Positions 1-8,000 of a DNA stretch of 12,963 bases are shown here, in pieces. Within the stretch, counting starts at the first letter, position 1. Each line of letters begins with the position of its first letter. Position numbers and translations under genes: made by a program. Origin of the DNA: Chrysochromulina tobinii. Taxonomy: Eukaryota; Haptophyta; Prymnesiales; Chrysochromulinaceae. The notes below the pieces were generated by a model. The model ran no database searches. It was not told the origin of the DNA and was given only the letters and a program-made list of their open reading frames with translations. The stretch lies in contig JWZX01001045.1 of the NCBI GenBank assembly GCA_001275005.1, forward strand, positions 1 through 12,963, written 5' to 3'.

Positions 1-3000
1 GTGCCGAGCGGTGGTAGCGCCGTACCGAGCGGCGCCGACCCGAGGCCGAACTGGCTCGGTACGGCGCCCGCCTCCGCGCTCGGTACGGCGCTCGAGGACT
101 CGCCGCCGCTCGGCACGGCGCTGCTGGCCGCGGCGCCGCTGCATCTGCCGCTGCTGCTTGTCGCATCGGCGATGGCGAGAGCGGCGGCGGGCAGCGGCGG
201 CGCGGTCGGCGCTTGCGTCCGTCGCTGTGAAGCTACCGACGCGGACGCGGCCCTCCCTGCCGGGCGTCGTCGTGGCAGCCCCGGCAGCTTGGAGGGCCTC
301 GATCCACTCGCGCATCTTCTCGCGACTCTCCGCGCAGAGCCGATGGCGGCGGGCGCCTACCGCCGAGGTGAGCGTGAAGACAAATTTGGAAGGCGCGCCC
401 ACATTGTCCGACGACGGCTGGATCGGCACGTCCGAGGGCCAGAGGACGAGTGCTGGGCGCTCGAGGTCGATGCCGTCGGGTACGAGGGGGCCCACGACGA
501 CGCTCGGCTCCTCTGTGAACGTCTCCGCGTAGCACAGCAGCGTACGCCCCTGCATCGTGCACCAGAGCCGGCGCCACTGCGACGACTGCTCGAAGTACCG
601 GTACAGCCAGTCGCCCGCGACCGTGGGTGCGGGCGGCGGCTTGGGCTGGGCGCCCACGGCGGCGCTGAGGGCGGCGGCGGCCTCCGCGGCGAGAGAACTG
701 GAGAGCACTCGGCGAACGCGCACGCCGCCGGCTCCACTCTCGTACATGCGTAAGAACATGTCGCCATCCTCTTGCCAGCCGCCCTTCATGCTCGTGCGCG
801 CGCGCTGGGCGGGCGAGCTCACGAGCTCCAGGTGCTCGCGTTGCTTCCTCCCGACCTGCTGGAGCAGCCCATCGGCGTTCCGAGTGTTGAGCATGTGGAC
901 GCGCTTGATGTGATGGCGCCCCTCCTCCTTGGGCACCGCCAGATTCGCCCGCTGCAGCGCGGCGATCCACTCGGCGAGGTCCTTGCCGTAGCTGCCCGCC
1001 GACTCGCCTTCGAGCGCGGAGCCTGCGAGGGTCGCACCGCCGATGCTACCGCCGCCGCCGCCGAAGCTACCGCCGCCGCCGCCGCCGCCCACGACGGCCA
1101 CCGTATCGGCGCCCGATACGGCGCCCCCTAGGCTCGCCGCCGCACGCGCGATCGCCTCCACGCCGCTCGATGAGTAGATGACCCCCCCGATGCGCGGCGA
1201 CGCCTCGGCGCCGCCGGCTGCCCCCCGGCCGGCAAGGCCGTTTGCGCCGGCGCCGGCGCCGCTGGCCACGCCCTCGGCCACGTCGGGCACAGCCAGCGAG
1301 CTCTCGCGAGATCGTAGCAGATCGCCTCCGAGATGCGGCGCCGTGGCGGGCGCCACGCCGCCGCGTGCCTGTGCATCGTACGCGCGCCGCTGCTCGGCGT
1401 TGTGGTACTCGCGGTCGACCCGGAAGAGGTACGTGCGCCGCGCGGTCGTGACTTCGAAATGGAAGTCCGTCTGGAGCACTCGTACCGAAGCACCTAAGAT
1501 CGGAATGAGCCCCCGGGCAGGCTCGTCCTCATTCGGGATCTGGTCTTCATTTCGGCCCTCGGCCCGGAAGTAGTACATGCCCTCGGGCTGCAGCACGCAC
1601 CAGCGGCGCTTCCACTGCGTTCGGAGCACGCCCCCCTCCTTGAGCAGCCAGCCATGGTGCAGCCGCCTCGACCTATCGAGCATGCGGAGCGTTGGCAGCT
1701 GGCGCGCCATCCCCACCGTCTTCGGCTGGAGCACGCGCAGCTGCCCGACGAGGGCGTCGTCGTCCTGCATGCATTTAGGGAGGCCATCAGTATGCAATCA
1801 GAGGCAATCAGAGGGAGTCGTCGTCCTGCATGCAACGAGGGAGGCCATCAGTATGCAATCAGAGGCAATCAGAGGGAGTCGTCGTCATGCATGCATTTAG
1901 GGAGGCCATCAGAGGCAATCAGAGGCAATCAGAGGGAGGGTTCGTCCCCCTTGTGCACCTGCAGCTCCTGCAGCGTCGGGCGCGAGCCTCCCGCGAGGAG
2001 CGTGCCGTTGAGGAAGACGATGGGGAGCATGCGCGAGGACGACTTGTCGCTGACGCCATTGGAGGCGAGCAGCAGCCGGAGGGTGGGCACCTCTGCCGGC
2101 TCGGTCGCCAAGTCGACCTGCATGCAATGAGGGAGGCCATCAGTATGCAATCAGAGGCAATCAGAGGGAGGGTTCGGTCGCCAAGTCGACCTCGAGGAAC
2201 GAGGTGCCGCCGCCCGCCTTGAGCAGCGCCGTGCGCAGCAGCTGGCGGCCGCGCCGGCACGCGCACTTGGTCTCGGGCAGCACGCCGCACGATGAGCTGA
2301 AGACGACGAGCCCGCCGGCGAGCACCTGTGGGGAAAAGGGAGCGCGCGCCATGGTGAGCACTCGCATGCAAGACGACGAGCCCGCCGGCGAGCACCTCCT
2401 CCGCCGCCTCGGCCGCAATGTGGAAGTCGGTCGCGGGGTTGCCCGGCCACGCCACGTCGCGCAGCACGCGCCCATACAGCCCAAGACGGCGCGATAGCTT
2501 GTCGCGTCGGCGCGAGTGCGGGTCGGGTGAGGTGGACCACGGGATCCATCCGTGAAAGATGCGACGAAACTCATCGGGCTCTGCGCCCGCGAGCACGTGG
2601 CTCACCTGTGGGGAAGGCGGGGGGGGCGCCGTGGTGAGCACTTGCATGCAGGGCAGGGGTGCGCCCGAGGCAACGCGAGCACGTGGCTCACCTGCACGCC
2701 GCCGGCGCGGGCGGCCGCCTGCGTGTACTGCTGCGCGAGCTGCATCGCGAGCGTCTCGTCCGCCTCGGGCGCCTCCTCGCCCACCCACACGAAGAGGCAC
2801 ACGGCGCTGTCGAGAAGCAGCACCGCCTCGGAACAGAGCGACGAGTAGAGAGGCACGCCGCCGCGGCTGCGCTCCATACGCACGCGGCTCACGCCATGGC
2901 CGAGCGCGCGCACGCGCCACATGAAGGTGCGCTGCGCGCCCGAGGCAACGCGCCAACCGGACGCCTGCTTCACCTCGAGTGCGAGCGCTGCCTCGAGCTG

Positions 3001-6000
3001 CGCACGCTCCTTGATGAGCTCGGTGGTGGGCTTCGTCACACTCGGCGGCGGCTCCTCGGCGGGGGCATCCGCCTCGAGGCCCGATCCCTGCAGCGCGTTC
3101 CCCGCCGCCGCGTCGGGGTTGGCCCCAGGTGCGGAGGCGTACCTGTGCGGAAGGGAAGAGGGCGCCGTGGTGAGCACATGCATGCTGAGTTGCCTCGGTG
3201 AGCGGGTGCGGAGGCGTACCTCCCAAAAGGCTTCCAGAAGGCGGCGGGCTCGCTCCCCTCGGTGAGTGAGGTGAAGCGAAGGTGCGGCTGCGCATCGAGC
3301 AGCCGCTGCGCGATGGCCTGCGTCGCCTTGAGGAGAGAGCGAGCCGCGTGCCGCCCCGCCCACAAGAAGAGTGTCGCGTCCTCAGCATGGAGGAGCAGGA
3401 AGCAATCTCGCGAGTCGAGATAGTAGACGCGGCACGGCACCTGGGACGCGCGCGCACACGCACACGCCGAGCAGTCGTGATCAATGGTGATCAGTGGCCA
3501 TCAGTGGTCATCAGTGGCCATCAGTGGGCATCACGCACCTGGCGCGCGCACACGCCGAGCGCCGTGGACGCGTACCGCTTCACCTGGAGGAGGACCACCC
3601 CCTTGAGGGAAGGCAGTGACTCGACAGGAATCGGGACCGGTGCCGGTGGGGGGGGCGCCTCGGCCTCGCCCGCCGCCGCCACGGCCGCGCCGCTGCCGCT
3701 GGCCGCGCCGCCGGCGCTCAAAGAAGTCTGCATGGCGTCGACGATGGCGACGGTCGCTGGCGAAGGCTCTGGAGCGAGCGGCCGCGGGCGCGTGAGCGGA
3801 TGGCTGCCCGAGAGGATAATGGTCCCCTCCATCACGGCGAGGAAGCGTTCGGGCTCCTCGCCCTGCGTGATGGTGCGCGGCACCGGGTTCTCGGGCATCG
3901 ACTGCAGCAGCTGTGAGAGCTGGAAGCGCCAGGTGAGGAAGTTGAGCGGCGTCACGTCGGCGCCCTTCCAAAACCAGAGCGACGAGCGCTGCCGCCCGTC
4001 GACGGCGTAAGAGTAGAGCACCATGTACGCGTTCGCCGACCAGAAGATGCCGGCCTCATCGATCGTGAGGAGCTCAAAGACGTCACCGCCGACCAGCCAC
4101 ACGTTCACCGCCTCCGTCTCCGGGTCGACGGCGCCGCTCGCCGCCCCCTCCGCGCCCGCCGCGCCGTCCACGCCCTCCGCGGCGACCACCTCGCCCCATT
4201 CGTCGCCCATGGAGGAGGCGAGGCGCGCACGCACTGCGGGTGAGGAGCCCTCGCCTCCCGTGTCGAGTCCACCGGGAGTCATCGCCGGCAAGGGCGCGCC
4301 CTCGGGGGAGCGTGAGTGGAAAGGTGACTGCCACGCCTCGGCAGGACCCATGCTGCCCGCGAGGGGCGTGGGCGGCACCATCGTGGGCGGCGCCATCCCC
4401 GCTGCGTCCGCTGCGCCCGATGCGTCCGCAGGGGCCGCTTCGGCCTCCTCCCGCAGTCGCCAACGCGTGAGGATGGCGTCCCGCTGCCGGCGCATGCGCG
4501 TCACCTCCTCTTCGATCGTGAGCACCCGGGGCGCACGCTGACCAGCTGGCAACAGCGGTGTGCCGCCTGCGCCCGCAAACGCCGCCAGGCGCATGCCGGA
4601 AGGGTTCGCCTCGCGCAGCCAGTGCCACGTGGCGAACTTCGACCGGAAGCTCGCCGACTCGCATCCCTCGAACTCGCGCAGGGCGGGCACCTTGTCGTGC
4701 TTGCGCTCGCCGCTAGTTCGGAGTTTCTCGGCGAGCGTGCGCGCGGCCCATCGCAGGTAGCCTCCCGCATGGAGCCCGCTCCACACGTACATCTCGCCGC
4801 CGCAGTCGAGCACCACGGTGCGCGTCGTGTGCAGCCTCTCGTCCGAGTGGAGGATGCGCACCTGAGCGATGAGGTCATCAGTGGCCATCAGTGGCCATCA
4901 GTGGTCATCAGTGGTCATCAGTGGCCATCAGTGGCCATCAGTGGCCATCAGCAGCCTCTCGCCCGAGCACGCGCGCGCACCTCGACGCGCTCGCGCCGCA
5001 GTACGATCGAGGGCGTCGGCTCGAAACCGCCCACGCTCGAGGCGCCGCCAGGGCTGCACTCCATATGCAGAGGGGCCTCCGAGCTCGGCTCGACTTCCAT
5101 ATTTGGGACGCTGTCGGCCGGCGTTGCGCCCGATACGGCGCCTTCGTCAACGGGTGGCGGCGCGTAATCTTCGATGATGTTCAGGTTTGAAGAGCACTCC
5201 TCCGATGGCCCACCTTCGCTCGCACTCGCCGGGGCGGCGGCCGGTGCCGAGGCGCTGGCGCTCGGCACGGCGCCCGAGCCATGCGCGGGCGACTGGTGCT
5301 TGAAGAGGTTCGAGAGCCAGCCGACGGGTCCACCCGTGAGCGACTGGCGCGGCGGGCGCTGCGGCGATCTGGGCGGCGGTGCGCCGATGATTCCCCCCTT
5401 CCCCCCTTCCCCCGTTCCCTGCAGCGCGCCCGCGAGCCCGGCGCCGGCGAGTCCCCCCCCCGAGGGCTCGGACATGCGCGCCGCGAAGGCCTGCTTGGAG
5501 GCCAACGATGAGCGCTGTGTTGAGCGTTGCTGCGGCGACGAGGGGAGCGGCGGCGACGAGGGCGGCAAGGGCGCCGTGTTGGGCGGGGGAGCCTCGCCCT
5601 CAAGGCTCAGAGTGTAGAGAACGAGAGGTAGCGAGGGCAGGGGCGGCGGCATCGGCGGGCCGGCCTCGTTCGCCTTGAGCACCTGCCAAAAGTAGCGGCT
5701 GATCTCAAGCGCCGAGCGCGCCGAGGGCGACGGGCCGTGGTCAGAGGCTGCCGCGTCGGCGCTCGATGCAGCGCCATCCTGCGGCGCCTCGGCCGCGCCG
5801 AGGACGTGCACGTGTGAATTCACACCTCGGCGGTCGAGGCACCGGATAGTGTTGGCGAGCAGGAGCGCACTGGCCTTGGCACGCAGCGGCGCCTCGTACC
5901 CATGCCACTGGTACACGGCCGACGGGAGCGCGTTGCGTGAAGCCTCAAGCCGTTGCCAGCCGGGCACCGAGCTGTCCATCGGCGGCTGCGGCGAGGGGGC

Positions 6001-7424
6001 GTCGAGTACGAAGACGGCGCTATCGCTGAGCGAATGCGAGGTCGGTCGCACTCGGGTCACCTCGCCGAGGCAACCTGCGCCCACCGCGACCCGGAAGAGA
6101 CGCGCGACGGGCGGCGCATCCGTGCGCGCACGCCAGCTGGGAGCGGAGCCACCGGGAACGGCCTGAAGCTGTGGGAAGGCGGCGCGCATCTCGTCCGATT
6201 CATCTCCCTCAATCTCGCGGTGGTGGCTCACCTGATGAAGGAGGGGGCAATCAAAGGTCATCAGAGGTCACCATAGGCCATCAGAGGAAGGAGGGGGCGA
6301 TCAAGGGCCATCAGAGGCCATCAGAGGCCATAAGTGGCCATAACAGGCCATAAGTGGCCATCAGAGGCCATCAGAGGCCATCCATCAGAGGCGATCTCGC
6401 GCTGAAGGCTCACCGCTCGGTCGTCGCACATGAGCAGCCCCGAGAGCTGGACGACGAGCGCGGCAGCGGCGCCCGACTTGTCCGCTGTACAGCTCGCCCC
6501 CAGCCAGTAGTAGGCGCGCCACGCCTTACTGGGCGCCTCGCCGCCGCCGCAGTCGGCCTGCGCGCTCGCGCCGGCCGGCTCATGCGCCGGCGCGGCGGCG
6601 GCAGCGGCGGCGCCGTCGGCGAGCTTGGGCGGCGGCGGCACGAGCAGGATGTACGCGTCGGTCGTGTGCAGCTTGAGCGGCGCCGTCGGGTCCTCGCACG
6701 GGACGCGGCGGACGGAGAAGCCGACGACACGCCACACGTGCGCCCGATCAGGAGCAAGGCTTGCATCCTCCTCGAACGGAGTCGTCTCGGCGACGCCCGT
6801 GCCGAGCTCGAGCAGCCGCTCGACATGCTCCTCGTACTCGCGCCAGCACAGCGCATCATGCAGCGCCGCGTCGTCCACCTCGGCCAGCGCCGAGGCGCCG
6901 TCCGCCGCTGAGAGTGCCGATGCGCCTGCGAGCACCGCCGAGAGCGAGCCCGGGCCGAGGGAGGCGAGCGGCGACTCGCCGTCGTCGACCTTTTGCGGCG
7001 GCGGCGGCAGCTCGTCGTTGGTGCCAAGCGCATGCAGCAGCACGATGAAGCTGTCGAAGCCGCCGTACGCCTGGATCCAGAAGGCGAGCAGCCGCCGCAG
7101 GTAGCGGCGCAGCTCCTCGGCGAGTTTGTGCACATACTCGGGGTGGTGAGTATTGAGCCAGCGCGGGCGCGAGCGCGGCAGCTCCGGCAGCCGCAGCGTC
7201 GGGTGCGTCTCGCGCAGCTTTTGGTGCAGGTGCTGAAAGCGCGAGTAGCGCAGCTCAAACCACGTATCGGGGCTCGGGTACTTGCCGAGGTGGCTCTCGA
7301 GCCGGACGAGGTATACGGTGTGTGCCCGCAGCTCGCCCGGCGCGATGCGCTCCTCGGTGCGCGGCAGCTCCACGTGGCAGAAGGCCGCGCGTGCCATGCG
7401 CGTGCGACCTCGCGAGGCGATCAT
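1..7424 (-). CDS. PX - six gelsolin repeats - glutaredoxin-like - PH - PH protein, 3' partial, nine exons
   Basis: Exons run 7424-6414, 6231-4981, 4861-3539, 3440-3220, 3142-2692, 2605-2396, 2325-2191, 2117-1959 (or 1947) and 1764 to beyond 1; together they give at least 2175 residues. The ATG at 7424 has an in-frame TAG just upstream. PX domain is about residues 34-134 (LRYSRF matches the RRYxxF lipid-binding motif). Gelsolin repeats: G1 229-370 (HREIEGDESDE), G2 388-495 (YQWHGYEAP), G3 540-835 with a long linker inside it, G4 1005-1105 (LWFWKGADV), G5 1175-1275, G6 1340-1442 (FHGWIPW). A glutaredoxin-like fold is at 1490-1605 (LPIVFLNGTLLAGG). PH1 is 1620-1860, PH2 1970-2078 (MREWIEAL). Gelsolin repeats sever or cap actin, and PX and PH bind phosphoinositides, so a membrane-targeted actin regulator is inferred. 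The last 230 bp are Arg/Gln-rich and may be in another frame. The domain calls are strong; the full architecture is one I do not know. Confidence 0.9.
1048..1089 (-). repeat. GGC microsatellite coding for glycine runs
   Basis: Two GCC/GGC triplet runs separated by GAAGCTACC give GGGGGGSFGGGGGS on the minus strand, at about residues 1812-1826 of the PX-gelsolin protein. The run sits in the low-complexity insertion between the beta strands and the C-terminal helix of PH1. Confidence 0.9.
1756..1940 (-). repeat. 61-bp tandem repeat, three copies, inside intron 8
   Basis: The GTCGTCGTCC (plus strand) landmark occurs at 1756 and 1817, with a one-base variant (GTCGTCGTCA) at 1878, an exact 61-bp period. 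Each unit on the minus strand reads GACGACGACTCCCTCTGATTG, then CTGATTGCATACTGATGG, CCTCCCT and TGCATGCAG. The unit is the same element as the insert of intron 7. The leftmost and middle units are almost identical; the third lacks the CATACTGAT step and ends GCATGCATG. Confidence 0.9.
1765..1958 (-). other. Intron 8 of PX-gelsolin gene (194 bp GT-AG, or 182 bp GA-AG)
   Basis: The acceptor is ATGCAG|GACGACG at 1765. The only in-frame GT donor nearby is CTGCAG|GTGCAC at 1958, giving LQELQ-DDALVG. The rule seen in the other introns, that the first intron bases equal the first bases of the next exon, instead points to GG|GACGAA at 1946. That choice keeps VHKG and gives LQVHKGDDALVGQL, which fits a glutaredoxin C-terminal helix better. 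Both are phase 0. The inside is three copies of a 61-bp unit. Confidence 0.75.
2118..2190 (-). other. Intron 7 of PX-gelsolin gene (73 bp, phase 0)
   Basis: Splices CTCGAG|GTCGACTT to ATGCAG|GTCGACTT and joins SFLE to VDLATEPAEV in the glutaredoxin-like domain. The 19 bp AGGTCGACTTGGCGACCGA are exact at both junctions (2174-2192 and 2101-2119). The 54-bp insert begins ACCCTCCCTCTGATTGCC and ends CCTCCCTCATTGCATGC. It is a single copy of the unit that is tripled in intron 8. Confidence 0.93.
2326..2395 (-). other. Intron 6 of PX-gelsolin gene (70 bp, phase 0)
   Basis: Splices GAGGAG|GTGCTCGCC to CCACAG|GTGCTCGCC and joins AAEAAEE to VLAGGLVVFSS. A 28-bp exact repeat starting AGGTGCTCGCC covers both junctions (2370-2397 and 2300-2327), the longest exact copy in the gene. 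The insert itself is only about 42 bp: GCATGC, TGCTCACCATGGCGC, then a pyrimidine tract and CCCCAC. Confidence 0.93.
2606..2691 (-). other. Intron 5 of PX-gelsolin gene (86 bp, phase 0)
   Basis: Splices GTGCAG|GTGAGCC to CCACAG|GTGAGCC and joins the two parts of gelsolin repeat 6 (GGVQ to VSHVLAGAEP). A 21-bp exact repeat beginning CAGGTGAGCC covers both junctions (donor copy 2674-2694, acceptor copy 2588-2608). The insert has the same GCATGC plus TGCTCACCACGGCGCC core as intron 4 (2625-2650), and a 17-bp block copied from exon 5. Confidence 0.93.
3143..3219 (-). other. Intron 4 of PX-gelsolin gene (77 bp, phase 2)
   Basis: Splices GGGAG|GTACGCC to GCACAG|GTACGCC and gives FWKPFGRYASAPGANP. 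The 17 bp AGGTACGCCTCCGCACC occur identically at 3205-3221 and 3128-3144, so they cover both splice junctions. The insert carries GCATGC followed by GTGCTCACCACGGCGCC (core at 3161-3186), then a pyrimidine tract. CTCAC at about 28 nt before the acceptor fits a branch site. Confidence 0.93.
3441..3538 (-). other. Intron 3 of PX-gelsolin gene (98 bp, phase 0)
   Basis: Splices GCCAG|GTGCGTGA to TCCCAG|GTGCCG inside gelsolin repeat 5, joining GVCARQ to VPCRVYYLDS. Here the duplicated exon block lies mostly upstream of the splice sites: 3535-3560 matches 3437-3472 apart from small CAC/ACG insertions, with CTCGGCGTGTGCG at the far end of both. Four to five CTGATGGCCA-type decamers lie between them. 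Confidence 0.9.
4862..4980 (-). other. Intron 2 of PX-gelsolin gene (119 bp, phase 0)
   Basis: Splices GTCGAG|GTGCGC to GCTCAG|GTGCGC, joining residues RRERVE to VRILHSDERL inside gelsolin repeat 3. The first 30 bp of the intron (4951-4980) are an imperfect copy of the first 31 bp of the next exon (4831-4861); both contain a near-identical block ending in GAGAGGCTGC. The rest is about eight CTGATGGCCA or CTGATGACCA decamers in tandem. Confidence 0.9.
4865..4952 (-). repeat. Decamer array (CTGATGGCCA-like) in intron 2
   Basis: Plus-strand units read CATCAGTGGC or CATCAGTGGT with a ten-base period and almost no divergence. The same unit forms the arrays in intron 3 (about 3482-3533) and, less regular, intron 1 (about 6236-6390). 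It is also part of the 61-bp unit of introns 7 and 8. Each copy holds CTGAT, which matches the YTNAY branch-site pattern. Confidence 0.9.
6232..6413 (-). other. Intron 1 of PX-gelsolin gene (182 bp, phase 0)
   Basis: Splices GCG|GTGAGCC to ATCAG|GTGAGCC and restores the G1 motif VSHHREIEGDE. A 20-bp stretch at the donor (6394-6413) is repeated at the start of the next exon (6212-6231) with 17 of 20 bases equal. The inside is an irregular array of CTGATGGCC-like decamers, some as CTTATGGCC or TTGATTGCC. A CTGAT branch-site candidate lies about 29 nt before the acceptor. Confidence 0.88.
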
Positions 7425-8000
7425 CGTACTTGCGTGCGTCTAGCGGGGACAGAACGTGAGGGATCCCCAGGATTTCGATGGAGCTGTGAAATTGCTCTGT
7501 GAAATAGTGATTTCACACGGTCCCTCCCTGACTCTCACCAGCGACCTCGCCTCGACGGTGGTCCTTGTCTTTGTGCGCAGTATTGCCAGTGCACGTCTCA
7601 GTGGAGACCAGTTATACGCCTCATTGGAGACTATACGATAGAACCCGACCCATAACCGTATGTCATCCGTAATGGCTCTCCAAATATCACTGCACAAACG
7701 GTAACGTAACGACAACTTTCGGAACGCTCGAAACGCGCTCTTGTCAACGGGGCTGGGCCCGGAGGTTAGTGTAGGGGCGCCCACTGCGCCCTGGGCCAGC
7801 CGCCGAGCTCGCACGTCGCAGCTCTGGCAAGGTGCCCGTCCTCACCTCTGGACATCACCCGCACACCGCACAAGTCACTCAAGCAGTGAGCCCATAGCCA
7901 CAGTAGCCGCAGGGCCCACACTCGACTGGCCACGGCCAGGGCCGCACATGCCGTCATCAAGATACAAAATCGGTTCGCAACAACATGCTCTCGCACAAAA
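7425..8000. other. Intergenic region: end of gene 2 and presumed promoter of PX-gelsolin gene
   Basis: No convincing coding signal on either strand. Base composition is visibly less GC-rich than in the genes, mostly between about 7480 and 7740. The open frame at 7440-7814 (minus) has no family likeness, and I do not annotate it. Both neighbours are transcribed leftward, so the right part should hold the 3' end of the Cys/His-rich gene and the left part the promoter of the PX-gelsolin gene. I see no clear TATA box or polyadenylation signal. Confidence 0.6.
7485..7517. promoter_or_regulatory. TGTGAAAT direct and inverted repeat upstream of the PX-gelsolin start
   Basis: TGTGAAAT occurs at 7485-7492 and again at 7498-7505. 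The second copy is followed after 4 bp by its exact reverse complement ATTTCACA at 7510-7517, so it forms a perfect 8-bp palindrome. It lies 60-95 bp upstream of the ATG at 7424, a place suited to a transcription-factor site or a 5' UTR hairpin. The regulatory role is inferred from position and symmetry only. Confidence 0.35.

Noticed and set aside
1103-1119. Perfect GTATCGG-CGC-CCGATAC hairpin
   Set aside because: It lies in a Gly/Ala-rich coding linker; GC-rich palindromes of this length are not unusual here.
1919-3484. A 521-codon minus-strand open frame through introns 4 to 7
   Set aside because: It runs through introns and in the wrong frame for most exons; its Arg/Pro/His-rich sequence is a shadow of the PX-gelsolin gene.
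4865-4952. Regular repeats that might be read as a CRISPR array
   Set aside because: The unit is ten bases with no unique spacers, it lies inside a spliced intron, and the genome is eukaryotic.
7440-7814. A 124-codon minus-strand frame between genes
   Set aside because: No recognisable family, no matching exon context, and it covers the presumed promoter of the PX-gelsolin gene.
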